From contig JBGCFO010000001.1 in NCBI GenBank assembly GCA_045106955.1, positions 62,001 to 126,000 on the forward strand: DNA of 64,000 nucleotides. Direction: 5' to 3'. Positions 55,365 to 63,953 of the stretch are shown here, in pieces (positions within the stretch are counted from its first letter, which is position 1; every line of letters starts with the position of its first letter). The notes beneath the pieces are model-generated. The model was given only the letters and a program-made list of their open reading frames with translations, ran no database searches and had not been told where the DNA came from. Made by a program: the position numbers and the translations under genes. The DNA is from JBGCFO01 sp045106955 (GTDB taxonomy: Bacteria > Pseudomonadota > Alphaproteobacteria > Rickettsiales > Rickettsiaceae).

Positions 55365-56120
55365 GTGAATATAAAAAAAATACAATCCAATTACCAGGAT
55401 GTCTTAAAGACAATTGCTATAATATCAATGATTATAGATCATATAGGTTTGTACTTCTTTCCTGGAGTTTTATACTTGAGAATGATAGGGCGTATTGCAA
55501 TGCCGATTTTTTGCTTTTTTGCTGGGTATAATTTTCATCAAAAGATTAAGCATTCTATATTGATTTATGGCTTGATCTTATACGTTTGCACAGCATTCGT
55601 ACTGCAAAATGCATCTATGACAAATATTTTATTTACTATATATCTTGGGCAGATATACTTATTATTTATGCACAAAAATATAAATAATTATTACATTGCA
55701 TACGCTCAAGTGATATTGCTTGCAGCGCTTTATCCTTGGATACCAGATATTTTAGAATACAGCACAATAGCTATTGCAATTATGGTGTTAGGATACATGA
55801 GCAAGATCATGATTAATGATATTAAATATAATGCTTTTGCAATATCTATTCTTAGTTGTATATTTAACTTTGATGTTCTCTTTATGCGTCAAAATTCTTA
55901 TTATTATGATTACTATTCATATATTTACTGTATCTGGACAATTATAAACTTGATTATTATATATTTAATGCTAACATCATATGGTTTTAAGAAACCTGTA
56001 TCGTTTAATGTATTTGCATTAATTGGACGCAATGTTTTATATATATATTTTGTTCATTTAATGTTAATTGACATGATTTTATGGTATTTATTATATATTG
56101 GAAAGTTTGTTTTAGTTTAG
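55365..56120 (+). CDS. TraX-like membrane protein
   Basis: A 251-residue protein with about eight helices. The start KTIAIISMIIDHIGLYFFPG, then LRMIGRIAMPIFCFFAGYNF, matches the TraX family. In conjugative plasmids TraX acetylates the pilin N terminus, while chromosomal TraX-like proteins are acyltransferase relatives of unknown role. It starts at GTG 55365; a nearby ATG at 55353 hits a stop at once. It lies between murJ and atpC. Confidence 0.72.
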   Translation: MNIKKIQSNYQDVLKTIAIISMIIDHIGLYFFPGVLYLRMIGRIAMPIFCFFAGYNFHQKIKHSILIYGLILYVCTAFVLQNASMTNILFTIYLGQIYLLFMHKNINNYYIAYAQVILLAALYPWIPDILEYSTIAIAIMVLGYMSKIMINDIKYNAFAISILSCIFNFDVLFMRQNSYYYDYYSYIYCIWTIINLIIIYLMLTSYGFKKPVSFNVFALIGRNVLYIYFVHLMLIDMILWYLLYIGKFVLV

Positions 56121-56144
56121 TAATTAGTTTAATAGAGAATATAA

Positions 56145-56549
56145 GTGGGAAAAGAGTTTCAATTAAAAATTATCAATTCTAAAGAGATAATATTTGATAA
56201 ATTAATTACAAATGTTGTGATTCCTGGAATAGAAGGGGAGTTTGGTGTTTTGTATGACCACGCGCCATTTATTAGTTTAATTGCGCCAGGCATAATTAAA
56301 GCTCAAATTCAATCATCAGATGGAGTAAAATATTTTGTATATGATGGTATGGTGAGTGTTGAGTCTAATACAACGTTAATTATTGTTGAATTTATTGTTG
56401 ATATGCAAACAGTATCTAAGAATGAAGTAAATTCAACTATGTCATTATATAAAGAAAAACTTCACACAATAGATGATATAAAAAACTCTGAGCATTTATA
56501 TATACAAAACAAAATTAGTCAATATAATGCTCTATTAGAGTATTTATAA
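56145..56549 (+). CDS. atpC: ATP synthase epsilon subunit
   Basis: A 134-residue F1 subunit that regulates hydrolysis. The beta-barrel region has FQLKIINSKEIIFDKLIT, VVIPGIEGEFGVLYDHAPFI and SLIAPGIIKAQI, as in AtpC. It starts at GTG 56145. The helical C-terminal part is short. The gene stands alone, separated from other atp genes; this differs from the usual atpHAGDC order. Adjacent genes are a TraX-like gene and cutA. Confidence 0.93.
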   Translation: MGKEFQLKIINSKEIIFDKLITNVVIPGIEGEFGVLYDHAPFISLIAPGIIKAQIQSSDGVKYFVYDGMVSVESNTTLIIVEFIVDMQTVSKNEVNSTMSLYKEKLHTIDDIKNSEHLYIQNKISQYNALLEYL

Positions 56550-56566
56550 TACACTAATATACAGAT

Positions 56567-56884
56567 ATGAATATCGCACAGCATGATTGTTGTTTAATAT
56601 TTACAACTATAGGCGATTATGCTAAAGCTAAAGATATATCCAGAATTTTATTGAGTGATAATCTGGCTAAATGTATACAGATAGATAAGGTAGAAAGTTG
56701 CTTTAAATGGAATAGTGAAATTTGTTCTCAAGAGGAATTTAGGATTTTAATTAAAGCTAAATCTAGCAACTACAAAGCGATAGAAGATAAAATTAGTAGT
56801 TTGCATAATTATCAAGTGCCACAGATTATAAAATGCAATGTATCTGATGGGTTAGAATCTTATATACAATGGATAAATCAATGA
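56567..56884 (+). CDS. cutA: divalent cation tolerance protein CutA
   Basis: A 105-residue trimer-forming protein with the CutA pattern: FTTIGDYAKAKDISRILLSD at the start, the core KCIQIDKVESCFKWNSEI and EFRILIKAKSSNYKAIEDKI, then YQVPQIIKCNVSDGLESYIQ in pieces. Its role is unclear (metal tolerance is disputed). It follows atpC by 17 bases. Confidence 0.93.
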   Translation: MNIAQHDCCLIFTTIGDYAKAKDISRILLSDNLAKCIQIDKVESCFKWNSEICSQEEFRILIKAKSSNYKAIEDKISSLHNYQVPQIIKCNVSDGLESYIQWINQ

Positions 56885-57033
56885 TGATGAACTGAATAGT
56901 TTTATCTTTTGTGTTATATAAAATCTAATATGACTGTATATAACGCATAATATATATAGTGTGCAAAAATATATGCAAATTTAATACAAACTATAAAAAG
57001 ATAAGTTTAAGCGAAATAAATGAGGTGAAAAAA

Positions 57034-58242
57034 ATGCAATTGTGGAAAAAAGTAGTTCTTGGCTTGATTCTCGGTATTTTATTTGGAAGTGTAGCTAGGG
57101 ATTATGTGTCCTATGTTAAGCCTATTGGCGATATGTTTTTGCATGCTATCAAGATGATAATATATCCACTAATATTCTTTAGTTTAGTTTCTGGTATTAC
57201 AAGTATGACAGACCCTTCCACTCTAACAAGGGTGGGAACGAAGGCTACAATAGCATTTTTGTGTACAACGATATTTGCTGTGATATTTGGCATAACTATA
57301 GCTTATATACTACAACCAGGCCGTGGAGTTAATGTTGATTTTGGTCAAACAGTTCATTTTAAAGGCCCGTCATTTGATTTAGGAGAGTTTATTGTAAATA
57401 TTATTCCAAGTAATATAGTTGAATCATTTGCTAGTGGTAGCATTTTGCAAATAGTATTTTTTGCAATGTTCACAGGTTTTGTTTTAAATAAAATGAATAA
57501 TTCAAGTTCCAACGCCATCAAGAGCGCATGTTATGAAATTACTCAAGTCATATTGAAGATGATAACATTTATAATGCAGCTATCTCCTTATGGAGCGTTT
57601 GCATTAACCTCTTGGGTTGTTGGAACACAAGGTTTTGAGGTGATTTACAGCTTATCTCAATTGGTTGCAGCGGTCTTTTTGGCCATGGTGTGTCAATATT
57701 TAATATTTGGAGCATTAATAGCAGTATGTTGTAGAGTATCTCCTATACCTTTTTACAAAAAAAGCATTGAGTATCAAGTGCTTGCATTTTCCACTTCAAG
57801 CAGTAAAGCAACCTTGGCAACTACTATGCAAGTTTGTAGAAAACGTCTTGGTATTTCAGAATCTAGCACATCGTTTGTTTTACCTCTTGGCGCTTCAATT
57901 AATATGGATGGTTTTGCAATTAACTTATCTTTAAGCGCATTATTTTTTGCTCAAATGATGAATGTTACATTATCGATACATGATTATTTCATTATAATTT
58001 TAACTGCAACTGTAGGATCTATAGGAGGGGCAGGAATACCAGGGGCTTCTTTAATTATGCTGCCTATGGTTCTTGCGTCAGTCAATCTCCCTATAGAAGG
58101 AGTTGCAATTTTAGCTGGCATCGATAGAATATTAGATATGTTGCGTACAACAATCAATATTACAGGCGATGCTACAATAACATTGTTGATAGATAACAGT
58201 GAAGGAACTTTTAATAAGCAGAAATATTTAGAAGATAATTAA
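57034..58242 (+). CDS. dicarboxylate/amino acid:cation symporter (SLC1/DAACS family)
   Basis: A 402-residue importer from the ATG at 57034, which has a good ribosome site (GAGGTG, 6 bases before). An upstream start at 56959 would add 25 polar residues that do not fit. Eight helices and two hairpins are visible. Substrate and sodium motifs are intact: FSTSSSKATLATTMQVC (about 250-265), NMDGFAINLSLSALFFAQ (about 290-307) and GSIGGAGIPGASLIMLP. It probably supplies C4-dicarboxylates, glutamate or aspartate from the host. Confidence 0.93.
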   Translation: MQLWKKVVLGLILGILFGSVARDYVSYVKPIGDMFLHAIKMIIYPLIFFSLVSGITSMTDPSTLTRVGTKATIAFLCTTIFAVIFGITIAYILQPGRGVNVDFGQTVHFKGPSFDLGEFIVNIIPSNIVESFASGSILQIVFFAMFTGFVLNKMNNSSSNAIKSACYEITQVILKMITFIMQLSPYGAFALTSWVVGTQGFEVIYSLSQLVAAVFLAMVCQYLIFGALIAVCCRVSPIPFYKKSIEYQVLAFSTSSSKATLATTMQVCRKRLGISESSTSFVLPLGASINMDGFAINLSLSALFFAQMMNVTLSIHDYFIIILTATVGSIGGAGIPGASLIMLPMVLASVNLPIEGVAILAGIDRILDMLRTTINITGDATITLLIDNSEGTFNKQKYLEDN

Positions 58243-58313
58243 AAAAATAATTTATAAGTATTACTAGTATAAATTATAGGTTCAGAAGAAATTCATTTTA
58301 TAGTAATATTTAC

Positions 58314-58342
58314 TTGCAAATGTTTGAGTGTGGTTGTATATT
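58314..58342 (+). promoter_or_regulatory. sigma-70 type promoter for rpsB
   Basis: A TTGCAA box (58314-58319) and TATATT box (58337-58342) are separated by 17 bases. The start of transcription would be near 58349, giving a leader of about 128 bases before rpsB. Confidence 0.45.
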
Positions 58343-58362
58343 ATCACTTATAAATTAATACA

Positions 58363-58469
58363 TGCAAAGTTATAGTGTTAGTCTGTTTTTGGCGTTTTTA
58401 TTAAAAATGTTTTTATCAAAAATAGTGAGTTATAGTTCTTTGCAGAAGTTGAACTAACACAAATTGGAG
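58363..58469 (+). promoter_or_regulatory. rpsB leader with interlocking inverted repeats (possible pseudoknot)
   Basis: TGCAAAG (58363-58369) can pair with CTTTGCA (58438-58444), and GTGTTAGT (58375-58382) can pair with ACTAACAC (58453-58460). The two helices interlock, as in an H-type pseudoknot, or they exclude each other. A direct repeat AGTTATAGT occurs in both halves. The downstream arm ends six bases before the ribosome site GGAG (58466-58469) of rpsB, so the structure could control translation. Confidence 0.45.
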
Positions 58470-58476
58470 ATGTTAA

Positions 58477-59538
58477 ATGCACAAAATTCCTGATATAAAA
58501 ATATCTGATTTACTTGATGCAGGCGTTCATTTTGGACATAAAGCAAGCAAGTGGAATCCAAAAATGGCTCCTTATATATATGGAGAAAAAAATGGTTTAC
58601 ATATCATAGACTTAAGGCAAACCGTGATTTTAATGAAAATCGCTATGCAAAAAGCCTATAATGTTGTAAAAAATAATGGCAAGATCTTATTCGTTAGTAC
58701 GAAGCACTATGCTACTGAATTTATAGAAGAATATGCATCTAAATCTGGGCAGCATTATGTTAATCATAGATGGCTAGGTGGTATGCTAACCAATTGGAAT
58801 ACAGTTTCTAAATCTATCAAAACTCTTACTGATTTGGAGAAGATATTATCAGATGAAGTATTGATGGCAAGTTATGTTAAAAAAGAAAGGTTAGAGATAT
58901 CTAGAAAAAAAGACAAATTATTTAAGTCATTAAATGGCATTAGAGATTTATCTGGCCGTCCAGATCTAATGATAGTAATTGATACAAATAAAGAACATCT
59001 GGCAATACAAGAAGCAAGAAAATTAAATATTCCAGTTATTGGAATCGTTGATTCTAATTCAAATCCTTATTTAGCATATCCAGTTCCAGGCAATGATGAT
59101 TCCATTAGAGCAATCAGATTTTATTGCGAAATGTTTTCCAATGCTATATTAGCTGGGTTAGAAGAGGCTTTGATCAAATCTGGAGCAGATTTAGAGTCTA
59201 TTAGCAATGGTATTGAGATCGAGAATAGGAAAGAATTAAAGGCTCAAGAAAATATTAAAAAGCTTGATAAGAAGTCTAGAGCCGATATAGGAAGCGCAGT
59301 CAAAAAACAAGTTAATGAAGATAAGGTTTCTTCAATGCAGTTTGCAAAATCTGTCAATCAAAGACCTCTTGTTGACGATAAAGATAGCAATAAAAATGCA
59401 AAACCTACTAAAACTTCTACATCTACTTCTAAAGCTGCAGCAGCAACATTGGAAGAATTAAATCAGTTAACACAGGATGGTTTTGCAACTGGAAAACCTA
59501 AAGATCGTGGTAATGATTCAAAAGAAAAAAGCCTTTAG
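58477..59538 (+). CDS. rpsB: 30S ribosomal protein S2
   Basis: A 353-residue ribosomal protein. The S2 core (residues 1-235) has LLDAGVHFGHKASKWNPKM, IYGEKNGLHIIDLRQT, HRWLGGMLTNWNTV and PVIGIVDSNSNPYLAYPVPG. The extra ~115 residues at the C terminus are lysine-rich and low in complexity, ending with TLEELNQLTQDGFATG, longer than usual even for alphaproteobacteria. It heads rpsB-tsf-alr-mlaE-mlaF. The leader may be controlled by S2 itself. Confidence 0.97.
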   Translation: MHKIPDIKISDLLDAGVHFGHKASKWNPKMAPYIYGEKNGLHIIDLRQTVILMKIAMQKAYNVVKNNGKILFVSTKHYATEFIEEYASKSGQHYVNHRWLGGMLTNWNTVSKSIKTLTDLEKILSDEVLMASYVKKERLEISRKKDKLFKSLNGIRDLSGRPDLMIVIDTNKEHLAIQEARKLNIPVIGIVDSNSNPYLAYPVPGNDDSIRAIRFYCEMFSNAILAGLEEALIKSGADLESISNGIEIENRKELKAQENIKKLDKKSRADIGSAVKKQVNEDKVSSMQFAKSVNQRPLVDDKDSNKNAKPTKTSTSTSKAAAATLEELNQLTQDGFATGKPKDRGNDSKEKSL

Positions 59539-59620
59539 AAAGAATAAATCAGATAAAGATAGTAAAAAAGATTAATACGATAAAATTAAAACATTTAATA
59601 TTTAAAGCATAGGAGAAGGA

Positions 59621-60490
59621 ATGGTTAATGCAGAGTTAGTAAAAACATTACGTAGTAAAACAGGCGCGCCAATGATGCATTGCAAGAAGGCGTTAGAAGA
59701 AACTAAGGGAGATTTGGAATCTGCTGTTGACTTACTGAGGAAGCAAGGAATTGCAACTGCAGCTAAAAAAGCTGGAAACCTTACATCGGATGGCTTAGTA
59801 GCCCTATCTCGAGATGGTAATTCTAGAGTGGCTATAGTTGAAATGAATACTCAGACGGATTTTGTTGCTAAAAATAATAAATTTAGAGATTTTGTTCGCC
59901 AAGTATCGTTATTAGCTTTAGACGCAAGAGATATTGACGATTTGAAATCTAGTGTAATGCCAAGTGGTTCTACTGTATCAGATAGTTTGGTAGAAAATAT
60001 CGCTGTCATTGGAGAGAATATTACTCTAAAACGTATTGGCAAGGTTGAATTATCTGGCGATGGCGTCATCTCGACTTATGTGCACAACAAAGTGGAAGAT
60101 TCTATGGGCAAAGTTGCTGTTGCTGTAGTTCTTGAATCGAATGGGGATAAGGATAAATTGGAAGAGTTAGGTAAACAGATCGCTATGCATATTGCAGCTA
60201 CAAATCCTAAATCATTAGATATTGATTCTTTGGATAAAGCTTTAATTGACCGAGAGAAAGAAATATTTGCCCAGCAAGCTTTAAATTCAGGTAAGCCAAA
60301 AGATATTATAGAGAAGATGGAATCCGGAATGTTAAAAAAGTTTTTTAAACAAGTGGTGTTATTAGAACAGCCATTTATCATGAATGATAAAGTATCAATT
60401 AGCGAGTTATTAAAGAATTCTGCAAATGATCTAAAAACAGAAATTAAAATTCAAAAATTCATTAAATATGAAGTTGGCGAATCTGTGTAA
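59621..60490 (+). CDS. tsf: elongation factor Ts
   Basis: This 289-residue nucleotide exchange factor recycles EF-Tu. The UBA-like start (ELVKTLRSKTGAPMMHCKKA) is followed by the core motif MNTQTDFVAKNNKF, which contacts EF-Tu. HIAATNPKS and the C-terminal part (LLEQPFIMNDKVSISELL) complete it. The usual rpsB-tsf pair is kept. Its end overlaps the alr start by 23 bases. Confidence 0.97.
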   Translation: MVNAELVKTLRSKTGAPMMHCKKALEETKGDLESAVDLLRKQGIATAAKKAGNLTSDGLVALSRDGNSRVAIVEMNTQTDFVAKNNKFRDFVRQVSLLALDARDIDDLKSSVMPSGSTVSDSLVENIAVIGENITLKRIGKVELSGDGVISTYVHNKVEDSMGKVAVAVVLESNGDKDKLEELGKQIAMHIAATNPKSLDIDSLDKALIDREKEIFAQQALNSGKPKDIIEKMESGMLKKFFKQVVLLEQPFIMNDKVSISELLKNSANDLKTEIKIQKFIKYEVGESV

Positions 60491-61616
60491 AGCAGTATCT
60501 AGTAGCGATGATTATCAAAATGATTGTTGCAGATTAGAAATAAATTTATCTAATATTTGTAGTAATTATTTGACTATATCTGCTATGTGCAGCACAGCTT
60601 CTCTTGCATCTGTTGTAAAGTCTAATGCTTACTCCTTAGGAGCAAATAAAATTGCGCCTGCCTTAGAATCAGTGGGTTGCAGTATTTTTTTTGTCGCATC
60701 ATTCAAAGAAGCTATGTCTTTAAGGGGTTATTTAAAGAATTCCAGCTATATTTATGTATTAAATGGGATTTTTCAAGGCCAAGAATCTGATTTTATAAAC
60801 AATAATTTGATTCCTGTAATCAATAATCTTTGGCAGTTAAATATCTGGAATCAATTTGCAAAATACTTGCACAAGAAATTATCGTGTATTTTACATTTTG
60901 ATACTGGAATGAATCGTTTAGGTTTAACTCATAATCAAATTATAAAAATAATTAACGATGATAATTTAATTGATGGATTACAATTTGCATATATTATGAG
61001 CCATTTATCTTGTGGGCATAATGCTCATCATTTGCATAATAAGCAGCAATTAGATAAATTTCAAAATTACCTCAATTATTTTCCAAGCTCTAAGTCAAGT
61101 CTTGCTAATTCCGCAGTTTTATCCCTAGGGCCAGAATATCATTTTGATATGGTAAGAATTGGTGCCGCGTTGTACGGATTAGAAAAAGCGCGGAAAGAAA
61201 AAAATAGTGACATAAAATCTGTAATATCATTAAATGCACCAATCATTCAATTGAATAGCATTCCAAAAGATTCTCATATAGGTTATGATCTTACGTTTAC
61301 AGCTAACAGCAATAGGTTAATTGCAACCTTGCCACTTGGTTACGGAGATGGCTATCCAATAGAAGCGAGTAATATTGGTAAGGCATACATACAAGGGTAT
61401 GAAGCAAAAATAGTTGGGAGAGTATCAATGGATTTAGTTAATATCGATGTTACTGATGTGCCTAATGAGTTATTATTTATCGGTCAACAGGTTTCATTGA
61501 TTAGCCCTCATTATACAATCCAAGATTTAGCTGATGACATTAACATTAGTTGTTATAATGTACTGATAAATCTGATGAGTAATAGATACGATATAATATA
61601 TAAGTATAATGATTAA
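60468..61616 (+). CDS. alr: alanine racemase
   Basis: This 382-residue enzyme makes D-alanine for peptidoglycan. The PLP lysine is Lys51 (SVVKSNAYSLG). Others are LHFDTGMNRLGL, FDMVRIGAALYGL and GYDLTFTAN, with the catalytic tyrosine, then PLGYGDGYP. The start ATG lies 23 bases inside tsf; the first ~20 residues are not family-like. The next in-frame ATG (codon 40) would be too late. Confidence 0.95.
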   Translation: MKLANLCKAVSSSDDYQNDCCRLEINLSNICSNYLTISAMCSTASLASVVKSNAYSLGANKIAPALESVGCSIFFVASFKEAMSLRGYLKNSSYIYVLNGIFQGQESDFINNNLIPVINNLWQLNIWNQFAKYLHKKLSCILHFDTGMNRLGLTHNQIIKIINDDNLIDGLQFAYIMSHLSCGHNAHHLHNKQQLDKFQNYLNYFPSSKSSLANSAVLSLGPEYHFDMVRIGAALYGLEKARKEKNSDIKSVISLNAPIIQLNSIPKDSHIGYDLTFTANSNRLIATLPLGYGDGYPIEASNIGKAYIQGYEAKIVGRVSMDLVNIDVTDVPNELLFIGQQVSLISPHYTIQDLADDINISCYNVLINLMSNRYDIIYKYND

Positions 61617-62385
61617 TATAGCATCATTAATTGGCAAGTCAGGCATTTCCATTGCTTATAAGGTTGGATTTGCATTCATGTTTATATTTGCAGCAATTAG
61701 CAGTATATTTGCTTTTCCTGTATATTATAGAAATATTGTGCAACAAATAATATTTATAGGCTTTTATTCATTACCAGTTGTTGCTTTGACAACATTCTTT
61801 TCAGGAGGGGTGTTAGCATTACAAAGTTATATTGGATTTTCTAGATTTGCAGCAGAAAGTGCAATACCAAATGTAGTTGTGTTATCTATTACCAGAGAGT
61901 TAGGTCCTGTATTAACTGGTTTAATGGTTGCTGGTAGAGTAGGAGCTTCTATAGCGGCAGAAATTGCAACCATGCGAGTCACAGAACAAATAGATGCTTT
62001 ATATACTTTATCTACAGACCCGATTAGATACTTAGTTTTTCCACGAATTTTATCTGCTACCATTATGTTACCATGTTTAGTATTGATAGGAGATGTATTA
62101 GGAGTTATGGGTGGATATGCAATTAGTGTATATACTTTAGATTTTAATAGCTCATCTTATATTATCAATACAATTAAGTTTTTGCATTTTGACGATGTTA
62201 TATCTGGATTAATTAAATCAGCTGTTTTTGGATTCATCATTACTACGATTAGTTGTTACAATGGGTATTACTCTGAAAAAGGAGCAAAAGGAGTTGGTAA
62301 AGCAACTACATCATCAGTTGTTATATCTTCTATATTAATCTTATCTAGTGATTATATAATGACTTCATTATTTTTTGACAAATGA
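61609..62385 (+). CDS. mlaE: MlaE-type ABC transporter permease
   Basis: A 258-residue inner membrane subunit of the phospholipid transport system that keeps the outer membrane asymmetric. MlaE/YrbE signature parts are FFSGGVLALQSYIGFSRF, VVLSITRELGPVLTGLMVAG, RVGASIAAEIATMRVTEQID, then ALYTLSTDPIRYLVFPRIL, all normal. It begins eight bases before the alr stop and overlaps mlaF by four. No mlaD (substrate-binding) gene is adjacent. Confidence 0.95.
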   Translation: MINIASLIGKSGISIAYKVGFAFMFIFAAISSIFAFPVYYRNIVQQIIFIGFYSLPVVALTTFFSGGVLALQSYIGFSRFAAESAIPNVVVLSITRELGPVLTGLMVAGRVGASIAAEIATMRVTEQIDALYTLSTDPIRYLVFPRILSATIMLPCLVLIGDVLGVMGGYAISVYTLDFNSSSYIINTIKFLHFDDVISGLIKSAVFGFIITTISCYNGYYSEKGAKGVGKATTSSVVISSILILSSDYIMTSLFFDK

Positions 62386-63152
62386 GCAATAATTCAGCAT
62401 ACGCAATCAAGATAAAATCGTTATATAAATCATTTGGCAATAACAATGTATTGCAAGATATAAACCTAGCAATCAAAAAAGATAGCTCCATGGTGATCTT
62501 AGGTGGATCCGGCACTGGAAAATCAGTTTTAATCAAAACAATCATAGGCTTAATTAAGCCAGATTATGGAAGTATTATTGTAGATAATATTGAAACGGTA
62601 AATTGTTCTAAAAAACATCGAAATCAAATTTTACAACGTTGTGGATTTTTATTTCAAAATGGCGCTCTATTTGATTCTCTTAATGTTAAAGAAAATATTA
62701 TATTTTTTGCCAAAAGGTTATTTAATTTATCAGAATCAGACAATCATAATATCGCAGTAGAAAAACTTAGTTTAGTTGGATTAGGAAAAGAAGTTTTAAC
62801 ATTGTATCCTTCCGAATTATCTGGCGGTATGCAAAAAAGAGTAGCATTAGCGCGTGCGATTTGTCATAACCCACAGATCATATTTTTTGATGAGCCAACT
62901 ACGGGTCTAGATCCAATTATGGCAAATGTTATAAATGAGCTTATTACAAAAATACGCAAAGCGATGAACGTAACAACCGTTACCATTACTCATGATATGA
63001 ACAGTTTGTATAAAATTGCCACAGATATTGCGTATATATATAAAGGTAAAATATTATGGACAGGAAAAAAAGAAGAGTTAGATGATATTGACAATGAATA
63101 TTTAAAGCAATTCATTTCAGGATCAACAGTAGGGCCAATGCAAATATTATGA
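62382..63152 (+). CDS. mlaF: MlaF-type ABC transporter ATP-binding protein
   Basis: A 256-residue ATPase partner of MlaE. Walker A is GGSGTGKS (Lys47), the Q-loop region is GFLFQNGALFDSLNV, the signature is LSGGMQKR, and Walker B is IIFFDEPTTGLDP, with the H-loop in VTITHDM. It overlaps mlaE by four bases. The next gene begins four bases after its stop. Confidence 0.96.
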   Translation: MSNNSAYAIKIKSLYKSFGNNNVLQDINLAIKKDSSMVILGGSGTGKSVLIKTIIGLIKPDYGSIIVDNIETVNCSKKHRNQILQRCGFLFQNGALFDSLNVKENIIFFAKRLFNLSESDNHNIAVEKLSLVGLGKEVLTLYPSELSGGMQKRVALARAICHNPQIIFFDEPTTGLDPIMANVINELITKIRKAMNVTTVTITHDMNSLYKIATDIAYIYKGKILWTGKKEELDDIDNEYLKQFISGSTVGPMQIL

Positions 63153-63155
63153 TTA

Positions 63156-63953
63156 ATGAAGCTTTTCAATAAACTCCATTTAAAATCAAATCGAGATAAA
63201 TGCGCTCAAAATATTGTTAATTCTAGATTTATCAAATACTTATCACAAGATGTATTAACTCGTTTAGAGCTAATTGATCTAGAGTTTATTGATATTTTGA
63301 TAATTGGTGCGCACGGGCCTTTTATGCCAGAATTACTAAAAAAAAAATATCCAAATTCTCAAATTACTGTTACTAATTCGTCTAAAAATATATTAGATAG
63401 AATTGATTCAACGTTTCAAAAAATAAATATAGATGAAGATGATATTAGTTTAGATATTACACAAAAGAGATTTGATTTAATTGTATTTTTAGTTGATTTG
63501 CATTGGGTTAATAATATACCTAAATTTTTATCTGATATTAGAAATATTCTTACACAAAAAGGATTATTTCTCGGTAATTTTATAGGTGGTCCTAGCCTTT
63601 GGAATTTACGATCAAAATTGATTAGTATCGAAGAAATTCTTAAAGACAAACATTCTTCTCGTGTACCACCGTTTATTCATTTTGACGATGTTCATAATTT
63701 GTTTAGCAAAGCAAATTTTAAAGAGATAATTATTGATTACGAAAAAATAGAATTAGAATACTCTAATCTTCTCAAGCTCATGTACGAGATTAAATCTATT
63801 GGTCAATCTAATATTGCAAATAATAAAACGCATTATTCTATTTCCAAGAAAATGCTAAAGATTTTACAATGCGAAAATGATGTATTTCATGATTATGTGT
63901 ATTTAGTTAGTTATATTGCAAGTCCAACCCAAGGTTTATGCTTAATTAAGTAA
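63156..63953 (+). CDS. methyltransferase-like protein, NDUFAF5/BioC-type
   Basis: A 265-residue cytosolic protein resembling the mitochondrial complex I assembly factor NDUFAF5 and BioC-like SAM enzymes. The recognisable part is FDLIVFLVDLHWVNNIPKFL, then DIRNILTQKGLFLGNFIGGP. The SAM-binding loop reads IIGAHGPF rather than the usual DLGCGTG, so it may bind SAM differently or have lost activity. It is read with alr-mlaE-mlaF and may be unrelated in function. In mitochondria NDUFAF5 hydroxylates an arginine of a complex I subunit. Confidence 0.7.
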   Translation: MKLFNKLHLKSNRDKCAQNIVNSRFIKYLSQDVLTRLELIDLEFIDILIIGAHGPFMPELLKKKYPNSQITVTNSSKNILDRIDSTFQKINIDEDDISLDITQKRFDLIVFLVDLHWVNNIPKFLSDIRNILTQKGLFLGNFIGGPSLWNLRSKLISIEEILKDKHSSRVPPFIHFDDVHNLFSKANFKEIIIDYEKIELEYSNLLKLMYEIKSIGQSNIANNKTHYSISKKMLKILQCENDVFHDYVYLVSYIASPTQGLCLIK

